Assembly: GCA_017623335.1 (NCBI GenBank)
Contig: JAGAPI010000254.1
Location: forward strand, 1-10,405
Origin: Prevotella sp.
GTDB lineage: Bacteria; Bacteroidota; Bacteroidia; Bacteroidales; Bacteroidaceae
Reading direction: 5' to 3'
DNA length: 10,405 bases
Shown: positions 1 to 7,043 of the stretch, piece by piece
Layout: every line of letters starts with the position of its first letter
Numbering within the stretch: the stretch's first letter is position 1
Program-made: the position numbers and the translations under genes
Notes under the pieces: generated by a model
Databases searched by the model: none
What the model was told of the DNA's origin: nothing
Seen by the model: only the letters and a program-made list of their open reading frames with translations

Positions 1-3000
1 AGCATTCCTGCGGGAATGGTTGTCTTTTCCGCACGGCGGAATTTGGCGTTGGTCCAGATTCCATCGAATGCCGGAGTGCCGAGGTCGCTGCCCAGCAGAC
101 CGTTTGCCCATGTGTTGACAACGGTGATTTTCAGCTCGTTCTTGCCTTTGCGGAGCGCCTTGGTGATGTCGGTGCGGAACGGCGCGGTCCAGAGAGTGCC
201 GCAGTCGGTGCCGTTGACGGTCACGGTGGCGATGTCGCGCACGTCGCCGAGGTCGAGGATAATCCTCTCGTTCTTCTTAGCCTTGAATGTCGTTGTGTAG
301 GTGGCGTGTCCCGAATAATACTTGACGGCGTTGTCGCTGCTGCGGCTCCAGTCGAAGAGCGTGTCGGAGGTTACGGTCTTGCCCGTCTCCTCAAATTCCA
401 CGGTCCATGCCGTGTGCTCCAGCGGCTGTAGGGTGCCGGCTGCTGTAGGCGTGTCGGCGGTCACCTCACTGTCGGCGAGCACGTAGAACAGCGAGCTTTT
501 CGGCGCGAGACTGATGTTGCCGTTTGGGTCGGTCAGGTCCGCGGCGCGGTAAATCTTTCCCTCTATCGCATCGGCGATGTATGCGTGGCTCCGCCGGGCG
601 CGGAACTGCGGGATGAAGGCGATGGCGTTGTCGGTCTGGTTGCTCAGCATATAGATGTCGGCATCCTCGGCATGTCGGTGTGTGTAGGCTATTCCCCGCG
701 GCAGCTGTGCGTCGCGCTGTATGCCGAGGGCGCTCAGGTCGTCGGCGGTCCAGGGCTTGTCGATCACCTTCAGACCCTGCCGGCGCAGCGCCTCAATCCT
801 TTCGCCGGCGGTGTTTATGGCGGCAGGGTTCATAAGCCGTGCGCCGGGCACCACCAGAGCCTCGTATTTCATGCCGTCGGGAGTTATGAGCCTGCCGTCC
901 TTGATGCTGGAGCCGTCGAGCACGTCGTGGTTGAACGAGTCGTAATGATATCCCCGCAGAGGATTCACCCAAGTGTCTGCCTTTGTCATGTTCTTGGTGT
1001 GGTTCACTCCCACGGGACTCTGTTCCATGGGCTGTCCCACGTTTGCCACGCGGATTTTCTCGCGCTCAAGGTCGCCCTTGTCGTACAGTCCGCCGAGGAT
1101 GCCCGCCAGCCGCTCGGGCAGGATGGAGCGCCGCGGCAACTCGTCGCCCGTGTACACGGCGAGGTCCACCACTGGACTGCCGTGCTGCAGCAGCGCCTGC
1201 GAGCGTGCTATGTATTCGGTGAAGGCAGGCATTTCGCGCCACCAAGTGTTGTCGCGCTGGAAAAAAGTGCCTATTCCGTCGAGCGTCATGCCCGGCTTGC
1301 GGTCGGTGAAGGGGTTGTGCGTCATCACGTGGAACACGATGGCGTTTATTCCCATGCAGTAATTGGCGTCGAGCAGGGGGCGCAGCATTGCGGGATGCTC
1401 ATCCCACACTCCGCGAATCTCGGTGAAACCTTCCGCCTGGATGATGTTCTTATTATATATGTGTGCTCCGCTGATGGCGTCGAGCATATCGTTGGGCTTG
1501 TCGTGGGTAGGGCTGTTGAGCCAGAACTCTCCCATGGGATAATCGCTGCGCTTGTAGTGCAGCAGCCCGTCGCTCACCATGGTAGGCGCCACGCACTCGG
1601 TGGAAAGGCTGACGTTGTGGCGGCGAGCCGCCTTCTGTACCTCGTCGAAGAAGATTCCCTCAATCAGTTCGGCTATTGTCAGGCGCACGTCGCGCAGCAC
1701 CGCGTCCGACTTCTCCGACGATTCCATCGGCACTCCAGCCATCAGCGGCAGCCACGGCATGATGTCGTAGCCGCGACGCTGCCTGAACTCCGCCGCAAAG
1801 TTGCTGCTCCAGTTCTGGCAGCCGCATTCCCAGCTGTCAACGTGGAGACGCTTCAGCACACGCTTGGCAACGTCCGCCGAAGCGTGGCTGTAGATGGCGC
1901 CAAACCAGTGATTAATCTGTTTCTGTATGGCGGCGCGCGAGAACTTGTCGCACTCCAGTCCGCGCCCTCCGCCACCCGTGGCGTTGGTGTGCAGGGTTGA
2001 GGCGTGACCTATACGCAGCACTCTGTAGTGCTGAGTGTTCAGTGTTAAGTGTTCAGTGTTCAGTGTGGAGTTTGGGGTGAGCATAATCATGTCTGCGGGA
2101 TTCACGCAGTCAGCGTCAGCCACACCGAAAGGCTGCGGCACTCTCCACACCAGACCCGACTTTCCCTCATATCCGTCAATCACAGCCGCCGACGACATCT
2201 CGATGGCGCCCACCTTCAGCGTGGGCTTCCACTTGGCGGCGTCCATGTCCTCGCTGCCCGGGTCGCTTCCCTCGGGCGTCCAGTGAAACTTAAAGTATTT
2301 TGCGGTGGTCGGCGGCACGGCGTAGGTAGCCTGCGCGTCGGTGTTCTGCCAGCCCTGGCGCGCGGGCTGGAGCTGGCGCACAAAGCGGTAGCTGACTCCG
2401 TCGTCGGAGGCGTAGATGCTGAATCTGTGCGACTGTATGTTGTTGCCGCCCGTCACTATTCTCACGCTCCTCAGCGTGTAGGGCGCGTCGTAGGTCATGA
2501 TGATGTCGCTCGGCTCCGTGGCGCGGAATGGAAACTCCACCGATGCCTTCGGCTTGCGCGCGTCTGCCGCCTCCACGGGGTAGATATATGTGGCAATGTC
2601 CTCATAATATCCGCTCACGGGCACCCTCGGCACTGGCACCTTGCCGGTGCGTATGTCCCTGGCGCTCACGATGGTGTCGCTCCACACTATTTTCTGCATG
2701 CTTTCCTCGGGCTTTATCCACGGACCGCCGCCCAGCGCAAAACCGTCGCTGAAATGGATGCCCATGTCGAGCCTAAGACTGTCGGCAAGGCGGTATACCG
2801 TGTCCATCCTCCGCCACCACTCGGGCGAGAGCTGCTCCGACGCTCCGCCAAGCTCCTTGCCGTCGGCGGTGCTCTTGATTGGCATGAGGTAGAACCCGGA
2901 AATTCCGGCGTGCTTCATAGCCTCAAGGTCGAGCCTTATGCCTTCGTCGCTTACGTTGCCGAACATCCAGTACCAGAATGTCCATGGCTTTGCTGCCTTG

Positions 3001-3089
3001 TCGGGATTGCGGAAACGCTGGTTCCAGTTGTCTGCATTCATCGTGGCAGCCGAGAGCGCCAGCACCGCAGATATAAAGATTTTCTTCAT
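1..3089 (-). CDS. GH106-like alpha-L-rhamnosidase, secreted; 3' end outside window
   Basis: Read on the minus strand, ATG at 3087-3089 opens a frame of 1029 codons with no stop before the window edge, so the C-terminus is missing. Residues 1-19 form a signal peptide (MKKIFISAVLALSAATMNA). The mature start has the GH106-type pattern PWTFWYWMFGNVSDEGIRLD and then a Gly-rich GISGFYLMP strand. Residues about 190-300 look like a beta-sandwich insertion. The core has HVDSWECGCQNWSSNF followed by RRGYDIMPWLP (E421 in DSWE), STECVAP (E498) and QAEGFTEI (E553, E557); these acids are candidate catalytic or metal ligands by inference. Residues about 910-1010 resemble a GH2-type sugar-binding domain (VTVNGTDCGTLW). 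Members of the family remove alpha-L-rhamnose from rhamnogalacturonans, and the GH28 gene upstream fits that role. Residues about 339-355 are encoded by a tandem heptanucleotide tract. The family call is firm; the exact substrate is not shown. Confidence 0.88.
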   Translation of the reverse strand, partial: MKKIFISAVLALSAATMNADNWNQRFRNPDKAAKPWTFWYWMFGNVSDEGIRLDLEAMKHAGISGFYLMPIKSTADGKELGGASEQLSPEWWRRMDTVYRLADSLRLDMGIHFSDGFALGGGPWIKPEESMQKIVWSDTIVSARDIRTGKVPVPRVPVSGYYEDIATYIYPVEAADARKPKASVEFPFRATEPSDIIMTYDAPYTLRSVRIVTGGNNIQSHRFSIYASDDGVSYRFVRQLQPARQGWQNTDAQATYAVPPTTAKYFKFHWTPEGSDPGSEDMDAAKWKPTLKVGAIEMSSAAVIDGYEGKSGLVWRVPQPFGVADADCVNPADMIMLTPNSTLNTEHLTLNTQHYRVLRIGHASTLHTNATGGGGRGLECDKFSRAAIQKQINHWFGAIYSHASADVAKRVLKRLHVDSWECGCQNWSSNFAAEFRQRRGYDIMPWLPLMAGVPMESSEKSDAVLRDVRLTIAELIEGIFFDEVQKAARRHNVSLSTECVAPTMVSDGLLHYKRSDYPMGEFWLNSPTHDKPNDMLDAISGAHIYNKNIIQAEGFTEIRGVWDEHPAMLRPLLDANYCMGINAIVFHVMTHNPFTDRKPGMTLDGIGTFFQRDNTWWREMPAFTEYIARSQALLQHGSPVVDLAVYTGDELPRRSILPERLAGILGGLYDKGDLEREKIRVANVGQPMEQSPVGVNHTKNMTKADTWVNPLRGYHYDSFNHDVLDGSSIKDGRLITPDGMKYEALVVPGARLMNPAAINTAGERIEALRRQGLKVIDKPWTADDLSALGIQRDAQLPRGIAYTHRHAEDADIYMLSNQTDNAIAFIPQFRARRSHAYIADAIEGKIYRAADLTDPNGNISLAPKSSLFYVLADSEVTADTPTAAGTLQPLEHTAWTVEFEETGKTVTSDTLFDWSRSSDNAVKYYSGHATYTTTFKAKKNERIILDLGDVRDIATVTVNGTDCGTLWTAPFRTDITKALRKGKNELKITVVNTWANGLLGSDLGTPAFDGIWTNAKFRRAEKTTIPAGM
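2027..2075. repeat. Seven tandem 7-bp units inside the GH106 gene
   Basis: On the plus strand the units are agtgctg, agtgttc, agtgtta, agtgttc, agtgttc, agtgtgg and agtttgg, each exactly 7 bp and directly abutting. Three match AGTGTTC exactly, and the outer units have decayed. In the coding direction the unit is GAACACT. Because three units make seven codons, the tract encodes a seven-residue periodic peptide, STLNTEHLTLNTQHY. The frame stays open only with the present unit number modulo 3: removing one GAACACT copy brings TAA into frame, and adding one brings TGA into frame, both within the tract. Confidence 0.9.
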
Positions 3090-3119
3090 AATATTTGCCA
3101 GTTTGTTTCAAGTAGTTTA

Positions 3120-3127
3120 CAAATATA
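3120..3127 (-). promoter_or_regulatory. Putative Bacteroidetes -7 promoter element of the GH106 gene
   Basis: The minus strand reads TATATTTG here, a full match to the Bacteroidetes sigma-ABfr -7 consensus TAnnTTTG, ending 30 nt before the GH106 ATG. No TTTG sits at the usual -33 spacing. It lies in the 98-bp gap between the GH28 and GH106 genes, suggesting the rhamnosidase can be transcribed separately from the GH28 gene. No clear Rho-independent terminator is visible in that gap. Confidence 0.5.
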
Positions 3128-3187
3128 CGGAGATTTTTTGAATTTGTAAGCGGGTTAGGGGCGATAATGCCAGATATTTATGTTTTT

Positions 3188-4612
3188 TTAAGGATGAGAT
3201 ATTTCAGGCGCTTTCAGGTCAATAATGCTCTCGTTCCTCACATCTTCAAGTATCACGGCAGGACGATAGTCGGGCTTTTCTGTGCTGAAAGTCACATGAT
3301 TAATGTCCAGACCGTCCACGTGGCGGGCGTAAAGACCGTAGGCTGGGGTAGGACCAGAGAAACGCGGCTCGGGATAGTGGGTGGACAGCTCGCGATATTC
3401 GCGTTTTGCAAGGTCGGCAGTGCCGCCGCCACGATATTTTATGCGGATGTTGCTTAGTGCGATGTTGCGCAGAGGATGACCGGGCATGCCGGTGATTATG
3501 ATGCCGGCAAGCGAGTCCACGTCGTCGGCAATCACATTGCTTATCTGAATGTCGGCGCCCGATGACACCGTGGTGCGTTCCTTAGGGCCGCGGTTGCGGC
3601 AGCCTGTGGTTATGTAGATGGGGTAGTGGTGTACGTGGCTCATGGTGATGTTGCTTACCACGATGTTCTCCATCACGCCCTGGTCCACTTCCTCAAATGC
3701 CAGTCCGCTGCTGTACATGAACGTGCAGTTGCTCAGTGCAATGTTGCGGTAGCCGCCGTTGGATTCCGTACCCAACTTGAAGCGGCCGCACACCCAGTTC
3801 ACTTTTTCGGGTATGTATGTGCCGTTGAGCAGCGTTCCCATCTTATAGCCGGTGATTACGCAGTTGGTCACGGCTATGTGCTCGCACAGCACGGGGCGTT
3901 TCAGCGCATACGAGCTCTTTAGCACCAGAGCGTCGTCGCTCGGCGTGTTTATCTTGCAGTTGCTCACCGTGAGGTATTTGCAGCAGTCGATGTCGAAACC
4001 GTCGCGGTTGGTGTCTATCGTCACATTGTCTACGGTACCAAGGTCGCAGCCGGTCATTATTATTGCAAAATGTCCGCCACGGTATATCGTTATGTCGCGT
4101 ATCAGCACATTACGGCATTCTTTCAGTGCTATTGCCTTGTCGCCCGTGCCGATGTTGCCGCCCTGCAGGTTGCCCGCTTTCTCGGTGTCCCTCTTTGTCA
4201 GTCCCTCACCGTCAATCGTGCCCCGTCCGGTGATTGATACGTTCTTCTGTCCCACAGCCCAAATCAGACTGTTGTGGAGATAGGTGTGTCCGCCGTCCTG
4301 ATATGCCGGTCCCTCCCACGGTTCGGCTTCATCGTAGGCTTTCATTTCCGCCGGTGCCGCAAGGATGGTGGCACCGGCTGCTATGTGCAGCTCAACGTTG
4401 CTTTTCATGCGGATGCTGCCACACAGATATGTGCCTCCCGACAACACGACCCTGCCGCCGCCATGCGCCACACACGAGTCGATGGCTCGGTTTATGGCTA
4501 TATGGTCGAGCGTCTTGCCGTCGCCAACGGCACCGAAGTCCTTTACGTCGTAATCGGCAGCCTGTGCACCGATGCCCATAAGGAGCAGTAGTGGTAATAA
4601 GATTTGTTTCAT
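3188..4612 (-). CDS. GH28 polygalacturonase-like pectinase, secreted
   Basis: This is a complete 474-residue protein. Residues 1-18 are a typical signal peptide (MKQILLPLLLLMGIGAQA). The mature protein begins with YDVKDFGAVGDGKTLDHIAI, the usual start of a pectin-active parallel beta-helix. Many coils carry the repeated pattern N-I-hydrophobic-S-N (for example NIALSNCTF, NIVVSNITM, NIALSNIRI). The GH28 active-site region is recognisable: TNRDGFDID at 201-209 (in place of the classic NTDG), SDDA at 225-228 giving the paired aspartates, and GRFKLGTES at 276-284 where family members have a basic substrate-binding segment. The classic GHG motif is not obvious, as in several exo-acting or rhamnogalacturonan-directed members. 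GH28 enzymes hydrolyse galacturonosyl bonds in pectin. It lies upstream of the GH106 gene on the same strand, so the two probably act on the same polymer. Exact linkage is not determinable. Confidence 0.9.
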   Translation of the reverse strand: MKQILLPLLLLMGIGAQAADYDVKDFGAVGDGKTLDHIAINRAIDSCVAHGGGRVVLSGGTYLCGSIRMKSNVELHIAAGATILAAPAEMKAYDEAEPWEGPAYQDGGHTYLHNSLIWAVGQKNVSITGRGTIDGEGLTKRDTEKAGNLQGGNIGTGDKAIALKECRNVLIRDITIYRGGHFAIIMTGCDLGTVDNVTIDTNRDGFDIDCCKYLTVSNCKINTPSDDALVLKSSYALKRPVLCEHIAVTNCVITGYKMGTLLNGTYIPEKVNWVCGRFKLGTESNGGYRNIALSNCTFMYSSGLAFEEVDQGVMENIVVSNITMSHVHHYPIYITTGCRNRGPKERTTVSSGADIQISNVIADDVDSLAGIIITGMPGHPLRNIALSNIRIKYRGGGTADLAKREYRELSTHYPEPRFSGPTPAYGLYARHVDGLDINHVTFSTEKPDYRPAVILEDVRNESIIDLKAPEISHP

Positions 4613-4665
4613 TTCGATTTATGTTTTTAGAATGTAGTTTTGTTATTTCAAATGTCTGCAGATTA

Positions 4666-5835
4666 TTAATCCATTCTGTCACGGTAGTCCTCGTAGCTGT
4701 AGCGGCGCAGCATCTCTATGCTGCCGTCAGCTTTGAGCATGGCGATGGAGGGATGTGATATTCCGTTGAACATGTTGGTTTTCACGGTAGTGTAGTGAAT
4801 CATGTCCTCAAAGATTATTGTCTCTCCGATGTGCAGGGGGTGGTCAAACTGCCAGTAGCCCATGAAGTCGCCGCTCAGACAGCTGTTGCCGCCAAGACGG
4901 TAGACAAAGTCACCGGCAGGATTGGCATCTTCTACAGTCACGGCTCCGCGCACCTCGGGATGATAGGGCATCTCCAGACAGTCGGGCATGTGACAGGTGA
5001 AGCTCACGTTAAGTATGGCTGTGCGTATGCCCTTGTTCTCCACCACATCCACAACTTTTGACACCAACGGACCTGTCTGCCAGGCAAATGCGCTGCCTGG
5101 CTCAAGTATTATCTCAAGGTTGGGGTAGCGGCGGCGCAGACCAGTCAGCGTGTCGATGAGCAACTGTGTGTTGTAGTCCTTGCGTGTCATGAGATGTCCG
5201 CCGCCAAGGTTTAGCCATTTTATCTCGGGAAGCCATTTGCCGAACTTTTCCTCGATATGTACGAGAGTGCGCTGAAGGCTCTCTGCCGATGACTCGCAGT
5301 GACAATGGCAGTGGAAACCGTCGATGTCGGCAGGCAGAATGTCGGGCAGCTCGCTTGCCATCACTCCAAAACGGCTGCCTGGAGCGCAGGGATTGTAAAG
5401 CTCGGTTTCTATCTCGGAATATTTGGGATTGATTCTTATGCCGTATGACGGACGCTCACATTCGAGAGCGAAGTCATGGAAACGCTCATACTGCGACAAC
5501 GAATTGAACGACAGATGACTGCTGCATCGGGCTATCTGTGCAAATTCCTCTTCTGTATAGGCTGGAGAAAAAGTATGCGCCTTGCTGCCGAACTCCTCAT
5601 AGGCAAGGCGTGCCTCATATAGCGAACTGGCTGTAGAGTGGGTGATATACTCGCGGAAAATAGGAAAGGTCTTCCACAGGGCAAAAGCCTTGAAGGCGAG
5701 GATTATCTCCACGCTGGCGGCATCTGCCACGTGCTTTATCAAACCCAAATTCCGTCGCAACAGCTGTTCCTCAATGACGTAACAGGGCGACGGAATTAGG
5801 GATAAATGTCTATTTTTGATGTATGACTTCTGCAT
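4666..5835 (-). CDS. nspC: Carboxynorspermidine/carboxyspermidine decarboxylase
   Basis: This complete 389-residue protein belongs to the fold-III PLP decarboxylases (alanine racemase/ornithine decarboxylase type). Visible landmarks are K49 in ILAFKAFALW, the expected Schiff-base lysine; the HCHCES segment at 175-181; the LGGG loop at 210-213; EPGSAF at 245-250, which should hold the PLP phosphate; and the C-terminal GGNSCLSGD with C319 and D323, the cysteine/aspartate pair used by these decarboxylases. The enzyme removes CO2 from carboxyspermidine or carboxynorspermidine, the last step of the aspartate-semialdehyde-dependent spermidine route common in Bacteroidetes; carboxyspermidine is the likelier substrate in this lineage. 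The partner dehydrogenase is not in the window. The start is 29 bp downstream of pheS with no promoter-like element between, so the two are probably co-transcribed. The protein is cytoplasmic. Confidence 0.93.
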   Translation of the reverse strand: MQKSYIKNRHLSLIPSPCYVIEEQLLRRNLGLIKHVADAASVEIILAFKAFALWKTFPIFREYITHSTASSLYEARLAYEEFGSKAHTFSPAYTEEEFAQIARCSSHLSFNSLSQYERFHDFALECERPSYGIRINPKYSEIETELYNPCAPGSRFGVMASELPDILPADIDGFHCHCHCESSAESLQRTLVHIEEKFGKWLPEIKWLNLGGGHLMTRKDYNTQLLIDTLTGLRRRYPNLEIILEPGSAFAWQTGPLVSKVVDVVENKGIRTAILNVSFTCHMPDCLEMPYHPEVRGAVTVEDANPAGDFVYRLGGNSCLSGDFMGYWQFDHPLHIGETIIFEDMIHYTTVKTNMFNGISHPSIAMLKADGSIEMLRRYSYEDYRDRMD

Positions 5836-5864
5836 TTATATTAATAATGTGTTTGAAGCCAGTT

Positions 5865-6905
5865 TTAGTTTGCTGCCTCGAACTCCTTGAGGAAGCGCAT
5901 GTCGTTCTCGGAGAACATACGGAGGTCGGACACACGGTACTTCAGGTTGGTGATGCGCTCCACGCCCATACCGAAGGCATAGCCTGAGTACACCTTGCTG
6001 TCGATGCCGCACTGCTCAAGCACATTGGGGTCTACCATTCCGCAACCGAGAATCTCCACCCAGCCCGTATGCTTGCAGAATCCGCAGCCCTTGCCGCCGC
6101 AGATGTGGCATGAGATGTCCATCTCGGCACTTGGTTCTGTGAACGGGAAGTAGCTTGGGCGCAGACGTATCTTTGTATCTGGACCGAACATCTCGCGGGC
6201 AAACGACAAAAGCACCTGCTTCAGGTCGGTGAACGACACGTTCTTGTCGATGTAGAGTCCTTCCACCTGATGGAAGAAACAGTGGGCACGGGCAGTTATC
6301 GCCTCGTTGCGGTACACACGTCCGGGACAGATGATGCGGATTGGAGGCTCCTGGGTTGTCTCCATCACGCGTGCCTGTACCGATGATGTATGGCTGCGCA
6401 GCAGAATGTTTTTGGTGACATCGTTGATGCGGCTCTGCTCCACAAAGAAAGTGTCTTGCATGTCGCGTGCAGGATGGTCGGCGGCAAAGTTCATCTTTGT
6501 AAACACGTGAAGGTCGTCCTCCACCTCAGGACCGTCGGCAAGCACAAAGCCCATGCGCGAGAATATGTCGATAATCTCGTTCTTCACAATGGTCAGCGGA
6601 TGGCGGCTGCCAAGCTGTACCGGGTAGGGACTGCGCGTGAGGTCAATGTTCTCCGTGTCGCTGTCGTCGGTGGCAAGCTGTTCCTTCAGGGCGTTGATGC
6701 GCTCCAGGGCTGTCTGCTTCAGCTGGTTGATTTTCATTCCCACCTCTTTCTTCTGTTCGGCAGGCACTGTGCGGAAGTCAGTCATGAGTGCTGTAATCTC
6801 ACCCTTTTTGCTAAGGTATTTCAGACGCAGGGCTTCAATTTCCTCTGGTGTCTGGGCTTGCATGTTTTCTACTTCTTTCAGCAGATTTTCTATCTTTTCA
6901 AGCAT
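5865..6905 (-). CDS. pheS: Phenylalanyl-tRNA synthetase alpha subunit
   Basis: The complete 346-residue protein is of typical length. Residues 1-90 form the N-terminal tRNA-binding coiled-coil region. The class II catalytic core follows: GSRHPL at 99-104, motif 2 within GRVYRNEAITARAH (195-208) and HQVEG, the phenylalanine-pocket segment FPFTEPSAEMD (253-263), and motif 3 GYAFGMGVERI (308-318). Between them is a four-cysteine cluster, CHICGGKGCGFC (C266, C269, C274, C277), followed by TGWVEILGCGMV; it looks like a small zinc-knuckle insert seen in a subset of bacterial PheS proteins. PheS pairs with PheT to charge tRNA-Phe in the cytoplasm. pheT is not adjacent, in line with split pheS/pheT in Bacteroidetes. 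The gene is transcribed divergently from the lipoprotein gene at 7044. Confidence 0.97.
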   Translation of the reverse strand: MLEKIENLLKEVENMQAQTPEEIEALRLKYLSKKGEITALMTDFRTVPAEQKKEVGMKINQLKQTALERINALKEQLATDDSDTENIDLTRSPYPVQLGSRHPLTIVKNEIIDIFSRMGFVLADGPEVEDDLHVFTKMNFAADHPARDMQDTFFVEQSRINDVTKNILLRSHTSSVQARVMETTQEPPIRIICPGRVYRNEAITARAHCFFHQVEGLYIDKNVSFTDLKQVLLSFAREMFGPDTKIRLRPSYFPFTEPSAEMDISCHICGGKGCGFCKHTGWVEILGCGMVDPNVLEQCGIDSKVYSGYAFGMGVERITNLKYRVSDLRMFSENDMRFLKEFEAAN

Positions 6906-6946
6906 TTTCTATGATGTTTTTTATCAATACAAATTAAAAATTTATG

Positions 6947-6954
6947 CAAAGGTA
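6947..6954 (-). promoter_or_regulatory. Putative -7 promoter element for pheS-nspC
   Basis: The minus strand reads TACCTTTG, a full TAnnTTTG match, 41 nt before the pheS ATG. A TTTG at 6977-6980 (minus strand) lies 22 nt upstream, slightly longer than the usual 19-20 nt -33 spacing. The position in an AT-rich divergent gap supports a real promoter. Confidence 0.65.
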
Positions 6955-6997
6955 CAATTTTTTTCTGAAAATAGTGCAAAATATCAAAATAATGTTG

Positions 6998-7005
6998 TAA
7001 TTTTG
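6998..7005 (+). promoter_or_regulatory. Putative -7 promoter element for the lipoprotein-murB operon
   Basis: The plus strand reads TAATTTTG, matching the Bacteroidetes TAnnTTTG -7 consensus, 38 nt before the ATG at 7044. No good TTTG is visible at the -33 spacing. The element sits 43 bp from the opposing pheS -7 element, so the two promoters are back to back and their upstream regions overlap. Confidence 0.5.
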
Positions 7006-7043
7006 CCGAAATTTGAGAGACAGATGTAGTTACAATAGTAAAA

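Noticed and set aside
585..2000. Long open frame (471 codons) on the plus strand
   Set aside because: It lies antisense to the GH106 gene, whose conserved motifs run the full length of the opposite strand. Its protein has no recognisable domain and is a by-product of GC-rich codon use.
2027..2075. CRISPR or insertion-sequence end as an explanation for the repeat
   Set aside because: Units abut without spacers, there are no terminal inverted repeats or target duplications visible, and no transposase is nearby.
2049..3149. Open frame of 366 codons on the plus strand
   Set aside because: Antisense to the GH106 N-terminal half, including its signal peptide and promoter. Composition rich in His, Val and Arg is typical of a shadow frame.
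3090..3187. Terminator between the GH28 and GH106 genes
   Set aside because: Only a 3-bp GGC/GCC pairing around ATTATC is visible, with no adjoining T-run in the proper direction, so it is too weak to call.
4613..4665. Promoter for the GH28 gene in the gap after nspC
   Set aside because: The minus strand has GACATTTG and TACATTC, each one or more bases off TAnnTTTG, and no -33 partner, so nothing is reliable enough to list.
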